A stretch of 24,445 bases of DNA from Phycisphaerales bacterium UBA1845 (GCA_002338715.1 DDIR01000044.1:1-24445), one strand, 5' to 3'; counted from the first letter of the stretch, positions 8,005 to 17,183 are shown. Numbers and translations: made by a program. The notes: generated from the sequence alone by a model not told the origin.

Positions 8005-11000
8005 ATGCGGAAACCCGCACAGTCCGAAATGAAACTCACGAGAATGAAATCGGTTCGTCACCTCGTCGCCGCATTGATCGTTTCGCTTGCGGGTCCTGCC
8101 GCGTTTGCCGCAAATCATCCGGAAGATCCGCACGGTTCGGCATCAGGTGATGTGGAAAGCGCGGCACGCCGGATCGATGCGGCCAACGGTATGCTCAACC
8201 GCGGGTTGTACGATTTGGCAGAAGCCGAATATCACGCGGCGCTGGCTGCGAACGTGGACAATGCGACCAAGGCTTCCGCGCAGTATGGACTTGCGATTTG
8301 CATTTACCGGCAAGGGCGGTTCGAAGATACGATCGCCGCGCTGGAACCGCTTGAGGAGACGAACGCATTCGCCTTTGGTGCGGAAGTCGGGATCATGCGC
8401 GGTCAGAGTTTGCTTTCGCTTGGTCGCTTTGAAGAAGCCGCGACGGTGTTGAAGCATGTGGCTGGCGACCATCCATCGCACAAGTTGGCGTCGCAGGCGA
8501 TTGTCGGCGCCATCGAAGCGCTTTATCGCTCGGGTGCAAACGAAGATGCCGACAAGTACGCGCGGCAGATGATCGGTCATATCTCCCACGAACCGACGCG
8601 AAACCGCGCCGAGATTCTGCAGGCTGCAGTTCTTGTCAACACGCAGGACTTCGCGAAGGCGACAGCGCTGCTCAAATCAATTCTCGATCGCAAGCTCGAT
8701 GAAAACATGGCGGCGCAGGTTCGCGTGATGCTGGGGCAATGCGCGGCGCAGTTAGGTCAATATGAGCAAGCCGCCTCCTGGTTCGGCGCGGTGCTGTCGG
8801 CTGACGTCTCAGCGTTTCAAAGTGAAGCCCAGCTTGGGTTGGCCGACGCGCTGTATCGACTTGGAAAAGTCGAGGAGTCGAAGCGTTCGATCGGACGCAT
8901 CCTCGAGTCCAAACCGGACGATGCGCTGCGGGCGGACGCCACGATGATCCTGGGGCGCATTCATTTTGACGGTGGTGCGTTTGCGGCTGCCCGCGAAGCA
9001 TTTGAAGCCGTTCGCGATCTGGGGCGGGCCAATCGCATCGAAGCCGAATACTGGATTGCCAAGTGCGCCTTGCGAATGGGTAGCGCCCGCGAAGCCGTTG
9101 AGTTGTTTAGCAACTGGAACAAGGCGAATTCTGCACACGCGATGAACGTCGAAGCGACATACGATTATAGCGTCTCGCTTATCGAAGCCGAGCAGTTCGA
9201 CGATGCTGCCCGTGTGCTGACCGACTTTCGCAAACGTTTCTCCGCCAATCCGCTCAATTCCGCAGCGCTGCACCTGTTGGCTGTTGCTGCTTACCGACGC
9301 GGTGACGATGCCGCGTGCGCAGAGCTTTGCGAAGCGTACACCAGAGAATTCGTCGACGGTCCGCAGATCGCCGACGTTTTGAACCTTGCGATTCGCTGCA
9401 CGTTTCGTGCAGAAAAGTGGCAGGATGCGCTTGCGTGGGCAGGAAAGTTCACGGAGCGGTTTCCCACCGACACGCGGGTTGGTGAGGCCAACTTCCGGGC
9501 CGGGTTAGCTGCTTATCAACTTGAAGCGTTTAATGATGCAGAAGGGCATTTCGCGAAGCTGTTGGTCGATGGGGAGATGCCCACAACCTACGCGGTTGCA
9601 TCGTTGGCGCTAGGTGACATTCGATTTCAAGCCGGCGATTGGTCTGCCGCTGACCGTTGGTTATCCAGTTATCTTGCGACCGGTCCGACACCACCATCTG
9701 GTGACGAAGCATTGCTCAAACGCGCGATCGCCCGCCGGCACATGGACAAATCCACGGAAGCGTTGGCCGACTTGGATGCGCTGCTGAAACGTTGGCCCGA
9801 CTCAACGCATCGTGCCCGGGCGCTTCTCGAACGCGGCGAAACGCTCGCACTCTTGGGAGATGAGCAAGCCGCCAAGTTGGCGTTTGCGGAAGCGGGTGAC
9901 GCCAAGGGCGGGGAATCTGTCGCAACGCAAGCCGCGTTTCAACAAGCCGTGTTGGCGATGCAGGATGGTCACTTCGCGGAGGCAGCCAACCATCTCACCC
10001 ATTTTCTTTCAAGAGAAACCGATGCCGATCGTCGGGCAGAGGGACTGTATCAGCGCGGGCATTGTCACCTGGCAAGCGGCAAATTCCAGGAAGCGTACGC
10101 CGATTTTTCAGAAATCATGCAACACCATTCCCAACACGCCCGCGGGCCGGAAGCACTGGCTTGGTCATTCGTGACGCTGGTGAGGCAGGACAAACTGGCG
10201 GACGCATCGGCGCTTTGGTCTGAACGTGTTGAGGGTCTGCACGATCGCCTCGATGCGCGGACACGCGCGACGATCTTGTATGAGCGGGCGTGGGCGCTGC
10301 GCGCGGCCGGGGACGACGCGGGTGCGGTGAAGGCGTATCAAGCCGTTCTTGCGATCGATGGTTCAGATGCAGCCCTTCGCGCGCAAGCGACGTTGGGGCT
10401 CGCGGAGATTCAAGTCGACCGCGACGGGTGCGCTGTTGGCACCGATCGCTTGCGAACGCTGATTGCGAGCAGCCAGACCGAATCACCCATTCCGGCAGAG
10501 GTTCGCCAGCGTGCGCTTTTTCGACTGGGATCGTGCGCGCTTGCGGCCAAGGAATGGTCCGAGGCGCAAGGGTACTTCGCGGCATTGCTCGAAGCGTATC
10601 CAACTGACGCCAACGTGATGTCGATTCACCTTTACAGCGGCGAAGCGCTCATGCAACTCGGGCGTTTTTCGGAAGCGCGCGAGCAACTGGAATTCGTTAC
10701 TGAAGATTGCGGCGACGCCAAGACGTGTTCTGCGGCGATGTTACGACTTGGCGAATGTCTGGCCGCCCAGCAGCAGTGGGCTGACAGCGAGCGCGTGTTG
10801 CAGAATTTCCTGATACGATTCGGTGATACTGACGTTTGGTATCAAGCACAATTCGGATTGGCGTGGGCGCGGGAAAATCAGGATCGCCACGACGACGCGA
10901 TCAACGCGTATCGCGAAGTCGTCGAACGGCATCAAGGACCGTCTGCCGCCCGGGCGCAGTTCCAAATCGGTGAATGCCTGTTTGCGAAGGGCGAGCACGA

Positions 11001-11226
11001 GGCGGCGACGCGCGAGTTCCTGAAAGTCGATATTCTCTACGACTATCCCGAGTGGAGTGCCGCATCACTATATGAAGCCGGGCGGTGTTTCGAGTCGATG
11101 GACCGGCGGGTCGAAGCGCGGGCGCAGTTTCAGGATGTCGTCGACCGGTTCGGCGATTCGAAGTGGGCGGGACTGGCTGAGAAGCGTATTCCGCATTTGG
11201 CCGCGAGCGTCGTACCCGGTCATTGA
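8005..11226 (+). CDS. very large exported tetratricopeptide-repeat protein
   Basis: 1073 residues from ATG 8005 (GGA 7 nt upstream). In-frame ATGs at 8029 and 8044 would shorten the N-terminus, and the latter gives a cleaner signal peptide. The N-terminus is basic, then hydrophobic (V-R-H-L-V-A-A-L-I-V-S-L-A-G), ending A-A-F-A-A-N, a Sec signal. Everything after ~50 is a solenoid of TPR/Sel1-like helix pairs with A-x-x-x-Y/F and G-x-Y/F-x-x-A signatures, e.g. R-G-L-Y-D-L-A-E-A-E-Y near the start, G-R-F-E-E-A, G-Q-Y-E-Q-A, and H-D-D-A-I-N-A-Y-R-E-V-V-E-R near the end. This resembles YbgF/CpoB and outer-membrane assembly TPR proteins but is four times longer. It sits between the M56 protease (146 nt upstream) and exbB (45 nt downstream), so it is probably the periplasmic scaffold of the energised complex. 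No catalytic motif was seen. Confidence 0.88.
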   Translation: MRKPAQSEMKLTRMKSVRHLVAALIVSLAGPAAFAANHPEDPHGSASGDVESAARRIDAANGMLNRGLYDLAEAEYHAALAANVDNATKASAQYGLAICIYRQGRFEDTIAALEPLEETNAFAFGAEVGIMRGQSLLSLGRFEEAATVLKHVAGDHPSHKLASQAIVGAIEALYRSGANEDADKYARQMIGHISHEPTRNRAEILQAAVLVNTQDFAKATALLKSILDRKLDENMAAQVRVMLGQCAAQLGQYEQAASWFGAVLSADVSAFQSEAQLGLADALYRLGKVEESKRSIGRILESKPDDALRADATMILGRIHFDGGAFAAAREAFEAVRDLGRANRIEAEYWIAKCALRMGSAREAVELFSNWNKANSAHAMNVEATYDYSVSLIEAEQFDDAARVLTDFRKRFSANPLNSAALHLLAVAAYRRGDDAACAELCEAYTREFVDGPQIADVLNLAIRCTFRAEKWQDALAWAGKFTERFPTDTRVGEANFRAGLAAYQLEAFNDAEGHFAKLLVDGEMPTTYAVASLALGDIRFQAGDWSAADRWLSSYLATGPTPPSGDEALLKRAIARRHMDKSTEALADLDALLKRWPDSTHRARALLERGETLALLGDEQAAKLAFAEAGDAKGGESVATQAAFQQAVLAMQDGHFAEAANHLTHFLSRETDADRRAEGLYQRGHCHLASGKFQEAYADFSEIMQHHSQHARGPEALAWSFVTLVRQDKLADASALWSERVEGLHDRLDARTRATILYERAWALRAAGDDAGAVKAYQAVLAIDGSDAALRAQATLGLAEIQVDRDGCAVGTDRLRTLIASSQTESPIPAEVRQRALFRLGSCALAAKEWSEAQGYFAALLEAYPTDANVMSIHLYSGEALMQLGRFSEAREQLEFVTEDCGDAKTCSAAMLRLGECLAAQQQWADSERVLQNFLIRFGDTDVWYQAQFGLAWARENQDRHDDAINAYREVVERHQGPSAARAQFQIGECLFAKGEHEAATREFLKVDILYDYPEWSAASLYEAGRCFESMDRRVEARAQFQDVVDRFGDSKWAGLAEKRIPHLAASVVPGH

Positions 11227-11271
11227 ATCAATCCCTTCAAGTAACATCGAGGCCAAGCGGAGGAGAATGTC

Positions 11272-12066
11272 GTGTTAGCGAATGTGGTGGTGATGGAAAC
11301 GATGAGCGCGCTGTTGGCGGCTGGCCAGACCGATGGAGGCGGGGCGGCAGATGCCGTTCAGGTGCAGTCGGTTTGGGATTTTCTGATCAAGGGCGGACCG
11401 ATGATCATTCCGATCGCGGTTTGTTCGCTCGCGGCGCTGACAGTGATCGTTGAGCGCATGATTGTGTTGCGGCGCGTGCGGGTGATGCCTTCGGGTTTTG
11501 TCGAAGGCGTGCGGGCTGCGATGTCCGGGGGGATTTCGAGTGCGCTGGAATACTGCCAAGCCAACACATCACCCATTGCTGAGATTTTTCGCGCCGGCCT
11601 GCGACGTCATCATGATTCGCCCGAGCGGCGAGAAAAGGCCATCGAAGAAGCCGGTGCCCGCGAAGTCTTTACGTTGCGTAAGCATCTGCGGTTGCTGGCG
11701 GTTGTGGCTGCGGTCGCACCGATACTCGGGTTGTTGGGCACGATCTTCGGCATGATCAAGGCGTTTCAGACCGTGGCAATTTCGGGCGACGCACTGGGCA
11801 AGACGGAACTGCTGGCCAAGGGAATTTACGAAGCGCTGATCACGACGGCGGCTGGCCTGTTGCTGGCGATCCCGGCGCTGATTGCGTTCCACTGGTTGAG
11901 CTCGCGAATCGATCGAATGGTGTTCGACATGGATCGGGTGACCGTGGATTTCTTTGAAGAGACGTTGTTTGCACCGTCGCCGCCGTCGGTGTCTCGTAGC
12001 GGCGATGGTTCGGTGTCATCCGGTGGCAACGGTCGCGATGCGTCGGTTTCGCTGGCGATGCGATAG
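11272..12066 (+). CDS. exbB: MotA/TolQ/ExbB-family proton channel subunit
   Basis: 264 residues. GTG 11272 is chosen because a strong GGAGGAG (11259-11265) lies 6 nt upstream; an out-of-frame ATG at 11267 is ignored. A short N-terminal tail precedes TM1 (~41-63, G-G-P-M-I-I-P-I-A-V, then V-E-R at its end). A long cytoplasmic helical region holds the E-E-A-G-A-R-E-type family segment. TM2 (~140-163) carries the family signature A-P-I-L-G-L-L-G-T-I-F-G-M-I (149-162), and TM3 (~185-208) contains T-T-A-A-G-L-L-L-A-I-P. These proteins form the pentameric inner-membrane ring that, with ExbD/TolR, turns proton motive force into motion of a TonB or TolA-like transducer. The exbD-like gene starts 12 nt downstream. 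Sequence alone does not separate ExbB from TolQ here. The last ~35 residues are Ser/Gly-rich and variable. Confidence 0.93.
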   Translation: MLANVVVMETMSALLAAGQTDGGGAADAVQVQSVWDFLIKGGPMIIPIAVCSLAALTVIVERMIVLRRVRVMPSGFVEGVRAAMSGGISSALEYCQANTSPIAEIFRAGLRRHHDSPERREKAIEEAGAREVFTLRKHLRLLAVVAAVAPILGLLGTIFGMIKAFQTVAISGDALGKTELLAKGIYEALITTAAGLLLAIPALIAFHWLSSRIDRMVFDMDRVTVDFFEETLFAPSPPSVSRSGDGSVSSGGNGRDASVSLAMR

Positions 12067-12078
12067 GAGGGAAGCGTC

Positions 12079-12492
12079 ATGCTGCTCAAGTCCGGCAATC
12101 TCAACGAACCGGTCAGCGTCGAACTCACGCCGATGATCGACATGGTTTTTCTCCTGCTGATTTTTTTCCTGGTGGCTACAACGCTTCGACAGGAGGAGCG
12201 TGAGTTGGACATCGTATTGCCCACTGCGGAATCTGCCGCTCCGGTCAGCGTGGCCCTTCGCGAACTGGTGATCAACGTCAATCAGGAAGGCGATGCTGTC
12301 GTCAATGGAAAGTCGATGGATGCGGAAGCCGTTCGCGAACTGGTGGCGGAGGCGGTGAAGGTGAACCCGAAACAGAAGGTGACGGTGCGCGGCGATCGAC
12401 GTGCGGAGTACGACCACATCGCCCGCATTCTCGATGCGTGTTCGGCTGGCGGGATCGACGCCCCGTTCCTCGACACGGCGCCTTCAAACTAA
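12079..12492 (+). CDS. exbD: ExbD/TolR-family biopolymer transport protein
   Basis: 137 residues, normal for the family. GGAGGG (12066-12071), overlapping the end of the exbB stop codon, is 7 nt from the ATG. A short cytoplasmic tail is followed by the single membrane helix starting E-L-T-P-M-I-D-M-V-F-L-L-L-I-F-F. Asp21 corresponds to the membrane carboxylate that carries protons in ExbD/TolR. Residues ~45-135 form the periplasmic domain, with the L-V-I-N-V-N-x-x-G and V-T-V-R-G-D-R strands expected of ExbD. It is probably translated together with exbB, and forms with it the stator-like energising unit for the protein encoded 30 nt downstream. It is intact by length and by the conserved Asp. 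Confidence 0.94.
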   Translation: MLLKSGNLNEPVSVELTPMIDMVFLLLIFFLVATTLRQEERELDIVLPTAESAAPVSVALRELVINVNQEGDAVVNGKSMDAEAVRELVAEAVKVNPKQKVTVRGDRRAEYDHIARILDACSAGGIDAPFLDTAPSN

Positions 12493-12522
12493 GCGATCTT
12501 CAAATCGAACGCACGGGATTTC

Positions 12523-15500
12523 ATGTCCAACGATTCAACCCCCAATTCGACCAACACGCCCAAGGCAAGCGGTTTCAGTTGGAAGCTGCCGTTGGCTTGC
12601 GTCTTGGTGTTTATCCTGGGAATTTCAGGGCTCGCGGCATGGAAAGCCTGGCCGCAGACGAATCGATACTACACCGACGGCGGCGAACTGCGCGTCGATG
12701 CCGAAGACGCACGTATTCGTGACGTGCTCTGGCGCGAACCGCAACCGCTGCCTGCAACGATCAACCTTGATGGCGATGATTACGAGCCTCAGTTCGATGA
12801 ATCCGCCCGCGCGTTGTACTTCGTTCGCGGCAAAACCGGCGACAACGCGGACATTTTCGTTGCCCATCGGACGGATGAAGGTTGGTCGCCACCGGTGGCA
12901 GTCGATGCGATCAATACGGAATACGACGAACTGGGCCCGCGACTGTCGCGCGACGGTTTGACATTGTATTTCTACAGCGATCGCCCCGGTGGATTCGGCG
13001 GGTATGACCTTTGGGTTGCTCGCCGAACCAGCCGAGATATTCCGTTTGATGAACCGACCAATCTCGGTCCGCACGTCAACTCCAGTTGGGATGAATACAG
13101 CCCCGCGCCGACACCCTCGGGCGACAAGATTTACTTCGCATCCAATCGACCCGTCGGCGAATTGAAAGAACTACCGAAACCAAAATGGTCTGCGACTTTG
13201 CGCGAAAACCGTCGCCGCACCGGTTACGATCTATACTTGGCCAGCGTAACCGGTGCGGGGATCGGTGACGCCCAGCCGCTTGATGCCTTAAATTCCAGTG
13301 CCGATGAGGGTACGCCGGCAATCAGTCCGAACGGAGACTTCGTCTACTTCAGTTCCAATCGTAGCGGTGGGGCGGGCGGATTTGATCTGTATCGATCGCG
13401 CATTGGCTCATCGGGATTCGGCGAAATCGAGTGGCTTGGGCGTTCGGTGAATGGACCGGCAGACGATCTCGACCCGGTGCTTAGCATGGAAGGTTTTGAA
13501 CTGCTCTTTAGTTCAAACCGGTCGGCTGGCGGTCTGGAAGCGTCGTCGTCGTCGCGCGAACCGACGTATGACATTTATCGAACGAGTTCGCGCGAGGTGT
13601 TTGTCGCGGCAGAGGTCTTGGATTCGGAATTCAACTGGGCGGCGATGCTGCGCGTGCTCGGACCCGGGTTGTTGGCGCTGCTACTTCTACTGCTGTTGCT
13701 ATTGCTTTCGAGGATGCTGCTCAGTTCCAAGTGGCGGGGTAGACTCAGCCTGATCATGCGCTGTCTGCTGGCGTCGCTGCTTGTGCACGTGCTGCTCTTG
13801 ACGTTGTTCATGTTCTGGCAGGTGAAGACATCGCTCTCGGATTTGTTTGATCAAGATGGCGGTGTGCGGGTGGCGTTGGCCGCACCGGCTGGCGATTCGG
13901 GACTTGCGGCGCAGATTCGCGGTGGATTTGCAGAGGCAACGTTACCAACCGTTCAGCCGACAATTTCTGCGCGGATGATTGAACACAAAATCGTCCCCGC
14001 GCGGTTGGCGGCATCCCTGGTGTCATTGCCGCGAAGTATCGTCGATGCGCCTCAAGGCGAATCACCGCGATCCGATATTGCCGACACGGTTCCGACGCCC
14101 AACCGCAACGTGTTGCGACCGGCATCGTTGAATCCCCACGCATTGCCCCAACCGAATGCACTTGAGTTGAACGTGCCCAAGACCCGTCAACCCCAACGGA
14201 TTTCAGAGGCAGTTGCAGCATTGCCGCTGGTGAAAACCGATCCGGCTGACGTGCCGCGTGCGGTCCCAACACACGGCATCGCCAAGCCGCAATTGACGGA
14301 GCTATCGAATTCCGTGGTGCCGATGCAACTTCCGTCGGATGCCATGAACCGTGTTGAACCCGAATCGATGCCGATCAACGATGCGACTTCGCCGTCCACG
14401 CAGTTTCCCAAATCTGCCCGCACGGTTGAATTGCCGACGCACACGTTCGCGGATATCACGTTGCCACAACCCAACCGAAGGCAGCCGAAGGTCATCGAGC
14501 GCGACATGCCAATCCCCGCTGCCGACAGTGCGATGCCTTCGCGTGCCAGCCTTGATCCGAACCCGAACGCAAAACCACTCGAATTGGCTGCGGGCGCGAT
14601 ACAATCGAAGCCCATCGAACTGCCTCACGTTGAAACGCAATCGGACAACGTCGCAGACCACATGCCTGACGCACATGCGAATTTGATTACGACCAACGCG
14701 CGGGTCGAAATCAGATTCTCTCCAGAGGAGTCCGAGTTCGAATTGCCGCAAGTGTCTTCAAGATCGGTTCACGCGACGGGTGAAGCGCAAAACGCATTAC
14801 CGGTACTGACCGAAGGTGGTGTGACTCGCCCCGCATTGCAGCTTGCCGTGCCGAACGCGACGCCACTGCCCACGTCCCGATCGCTGCCCGGTTTGAGTCA
14901 GGCGATCAGAATCGACGGGTTGAATGATCACGCCAATCAAAGTGTGATTCGAGATGCCGATGTGAACGCCCGCCATCGCACACGGGTTCAGCCTGTCCAC
15001 GTGAATGCGTTGGATCTCGCCGAGTTCGATCTTGCGCCGCCGACCATTCCCAAGCCAGCCAAACCCATACCGGTGACCAACGCGATCGGCGGACAAGTGA
15101 CTGACGCCCATACCGGTGAACCGATCGAAGGGGCCGTCGTTCGATTGGATTTGAGTGACGTCGATACGGAGACAGCCCCCACCGACACAGACGGCGCATA
15201 TGCGCTGCACATCCCGCACGTGCCCGATCACTTTGCAATCTCCACCTCGTTTGAGGGCTACGTTCCGGCGTCGGTGAACATTGCAAAAGAGTCGGTGCGC
15301 GAACGATCGCTGACGGTAAACTTCAAACTGCGGCGAATCGACTTGTCGACGGTGGCGCTGGAGGCTGTCCCGGATGTGCATCACTTGGGCGACGATCGAT
15401 TCTCCGGATCGGTCAACAGCCAATTCCAAAAACGCAGCGAAGGCGGTACTTACGTTGCGGCGTTTGAAGTTTCTGACTTGCAACTTCCGCCGCACATGAC

Positions 15501-15747
15501 CCGCTGCGAACTAACCATGTTGACACGCGGCGTGCAGATGCCGCATTCGATTTACATCAATAACCGCCGGACACCGCTGCGCATGACCAACTCGCCGCGC
15601 GATGGAAGTTTTGGATTGTACAAAGCCGAGATCGACATCCGATGGCTGTCGGCCGGCGAGAATACATTCGGAATTAAAGCGCGCAGTCGAGGTAACGACA
15701 TCGACGATTTCGAATTCGTCAACATCCAATTGCACTTTCTCCCGTAG
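12523..15747 (+). CDS. PD40 (TolB-like) propeller fused to a TonB-like transducer with carboxypeptidase-regulatory-like domain
   Basis: 1074 residues from ATG 12523 (GGGA 4 nt upstream, weak). TM1 is ~22-40. Five PD40-type repeats follow at ~85-360, each with D-E/D-x-x-P, S-x-D/N-G, L/V-Y-F-x-S-x/N-R and Y/F-D-L/I-Y/W; these are the strands of TolB-type propellers, placed in the periplasm. TM2 (~379-397) is a run of leucines. A short basic loop (S-K-W-R-G-R) precedes TM3 (~409-433), which contains S418-L-L-V-H422, the S-x3-H signature of the TonB membrane helix. After TM3 comes ~410 residues of Pro/Ala/Thr-rich linker with recurring E-L-P motifs. Then follow a carboxypeptidase-regulatory-like beta domain (~856-930, G-G-Q-V-T-D-A-x-T-G-E-P-I) and a beta-rich end of unknown family. 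No classical TonB_C domain was recognised. Directly behind exbB and exbD, this is the likely transducer. The fusion is visible; energy coupling is inferred. Confidence 0.85.
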   Translation: MSNDSTPNSTNTPKASGFSWKLPLACVLVFILGISGLAAWKAWPQTNRYYTDGGELRVDAEDARIRDVLWREPQPLPATINLDGDDYEPQFDESARALYFVRGKTGDNADIFVAHRTDEGWSPPVAVDAINTEYDELGPRLSRDGLTLYFYSDRPGGFGGYDLWVARRTSRDIPFDEPTNLGPHVNSSWDEYSPAPTPSGDKIYFASNRPVGELKELPKPKWSATLRENRRRTGYDLYLASVTGAGIGDAQPLDALNSSADEGTPAISPNGDFVYFSSNRSGGAGGFDLYRSRIGSSGFGEIEWLGRSVNGPADDLDPVLSMEGFELLFSSNRSAGGLEASSSSREPTYDIYRTSSREVFVAAEVLDSEFNWAAMLRVLGPGLLALLLLLLLLLLSRMLLSSKWRGRLSLIMRCLLASLLVHVLLLTLFMFWQVKTSLSDLFDQDGGVRVALAAPAGDSGLAAQIRGGFAEATLPTVQPTISARMIEHKIVPARLAASLVSLPRSIVDAPQGESPRSDIADTVPTPNRNVLRPASLNPHALPQPNALELNVPKTRQPQRISEAVAALPLVKTDPADVPRAVPTHGIAKPQLTELSNSVVPMQLPSDAMNRVEPESMPINDATSPSTQFPKSARTVELPTHTFADITLPQPNRRQPKVIERDMPIPAADSAMPSRASLDPNPNAKPLELAAGAIQSKPIELPHVETQSDNVADHMPDAHANLITTNARVEIRFSPEESEFELPQVSSRSVHATGEAQNALPVLTEGGVTRPALQLAVPNATPLPTSRSLPGLSQAIRIDGLNDHANQSVIRDADVNARHRTRVQPVHVNALDLAEFDLAPPTIPKPAKPIPVTNAIGGQVTDAHTGEPIEGAVVRLDLSDVDTETAPTDTDGAYALHIPHVPDHFAISTSFEGYVPASVNIAKESVRERSLTVNFKLRRIDLSTVALEAVPDVHHLGDDRFSGSVNSQFQKRSEGGTYVAAFEVSDLQLPPHMTRCELTMLTRGVQMPHSIYINNRRTPLRMTNSPRDGSFGLYKAEIDIRWLSAGENTFGIKARSRGNDIDDFEFVNIQLHFLP

Positions 15748-15755
15748 CAATTGGA
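15725..15755 (+). terminator. weak hairpin at the end of the transducer gene
   Basis: TCCAATTGC (15725-15733) and GCAATTGGA (15747-15755) are perfect inverted repeats around a 13-nt loop that includes the stop codon TAG (15745-15747). No T-run follows, so it is not a standard intrinsic terminator. It may pause or stabilise the 3' end. A second 7-bp dyad (ATTATCT 15790-15796, AGATAAT 15818-15824) lies just downstream, in the gap before the HAF-repeat gene. Confidence 0.3.
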
Positions 15756-15894
15756 CGTCACCAGAAGCCATTTCCGCCGCATGGTCAGTATTATCTTGTA
15801 TTGATTGGCTCACGCTCAGATAATGGGGATCTGCGTATCGGGCGAGCTTCACATCGTCACCTGGCGGCTGGGCACTTCAAGATGGAGTTGACGC

Positions 15895-17163
15895 ATGTCC
15901 CTGCGATCAATCGGCTTGTGTGTCGGCGCTCTTGTCATTTCAAACTTCAGCAATCCGGTGTCGGCTGACGTTCCATTCTTTGAAGGGCTCGGAACGCTGC
16001 CGGGGGCGCAGTTCGGAAGCTCGGCTGTGGACATTTCCGAAGATGGCAAAACCGTCCTGGGCAATTCCGACGAAGGACTGAACATGATTGCGTTCCGTTG
16101 GCGGGATGGCGTGATGACCTCGCTCGGACATTTTCCTGACGACCCGTTGATGCTCAGCGAAGGCAGTGGTGTTTCCGCAGACGGAACGGTGGCCGCTGGT
16201 GTTGGGATTTCGGGTAACGGGACGGAAGGGTTTCGCTGGTCGGGCGGTCCGCTCATCGGGTTGGGCGATCTTGCGGGCGGACTGTTCTATAGCCACGCGT
16301 TTGAGATTTCCGGTGACGGTGACGTGATCGTCGGCTTGAGCCGAACAGAGGCGGGGGACTTTCCTTTTCGCTGGGAGGACGGGGTGATGACCAACCTGTC
16401 TGAGGACTTCGACGGCGAGATTCCGGATGGGAATGCACGCTCGATATCCAACGACGGGCAGGTCATCATCGGCAGCATTTCAACATCAATGGGCATGCGG
16501 ATGTTCCGGTGGCAATCGGATGTGATGGAAGCAATCGCAAATCCAACCGGCGGTACTGCGCCATTCGCACGTTCTCTCTCCGCCGATGGTTCGGTCATCG
16601 TGGGTCATGCGACGATTGCACCGGGGCACGTTGAAGCGTTTCGCTGGGCAGACGGCGCGTATCAGTTTCTCGGCGATCTGCCTGGAGGTGCGATGGACAG
16701 TCGAGCGATTGACGTATCAGCCGACGGTTCGGTGGTCGTGGGGGCGTCGAGTGGTTCAAATGGGCTTGCGCCGTTTGTCTGGGATGCCGGGCATGGGCTG
16801 CGCGATCTGGACGAGGTGTTGCGCGTTCGATTGAAACTCGATCTTGACGGTTGGACATTGTCAGAGGCTGTCGGTGTCAGCGGAGACGGTCGAACCATTG
16901 CGGGCAAAGGTCTCAACCCACTCGGAAAGTCCGAGGCATGGATCGCGCATGTCGGCTGTGCCTTGGGCGACTTTGACGGATCGGAATCCGTGAACCTTGC
17001 GGACTACTCAAGCTTTGCGGATTGCCTCGGTGGTCCAGCGTTTGCTCCCGATCCCAACGCGGCTGACGTGACTGCGCAGGCTTGTGTCGAAGCGTTTGAT
17101 TTCGACTGCAACGACCGCGTTGACCTGCTCGATGCCGCCATATTTCAGCGGGTATTCAACTAG
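15895..17163 (+). CDS. exported HAF-repeat protein with C-terminal dockerin-like segment
   Basis: 422 residues from ATG 15895, with GGAG (15884-15887) 7 nt upstream. Signal peptide: M-S-L-R, hydrophobic core, cut near V-S-A-D (~25). Residues ~30-355 contain about six or seven repeats of ~45-50 residues with the pattern A-x-x-I/V-S-x-D-G-x-x-I/V-V-G followed by F-R-W-x-D-G-x-x-x-x-L-G-x-L-P-G-G, the probable extracellular HAF-type repeat, which forms beta-propeller-like folds. The C-terminus (~356-422) carries G-D-F-D-G-S-E-S-V-N-L-A-D-Y and F-D-C-N-D-R-V-D-L-L-D-A, two Ca-binding-loop segments like a type I dockerin, as in the exported protein at the left end of the window. The role is unknown; extracellular or surface location is inferred. 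It lies 147 nt behind the transducer gene on the same strand, with a weak hairpin between, so it is probably a separate unit. Confidence 0.88.
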   Translation: MSLRSIGLCVGALVISNFSNPVSADVPFFEGLGTLPGAQFGSSAVDISEDGKTVLGNSDEGLNMIAFRWRDGVMTSLGHFPDDPLMLSEGSGVSADGTVAAGVGISGNGTEGFRWSGGPLIGLGDLAGGLFYSHAFEISGDGDVIVGLSRTEAGDFPFRWEDGVMTNLSEDFDGEIPDGNARSISNDGQVIIGSISTSMGMRMFRWQSDVMEAIANPTGGTAPFARSLSADGSVIVGHATIAPGHVEAFRWADGAYQFLGDLPGGAMDSRAIDVSADGSVVVGASSGSNGLAPFVWDAGHGLRDLDEVLRVRLKLDLDGWTLSEAVGVSGDGRTIAGKGLNPLGKSEAWIAHVGCALGDFDGSESVNLADYSSFADCLGGPAFAPDPNAADVTAQACVEAFDFDCNDRVDLLDAAIFQRVFN

Positions 17164-17183
17164 AAACGCACCGGATGCGCCGG

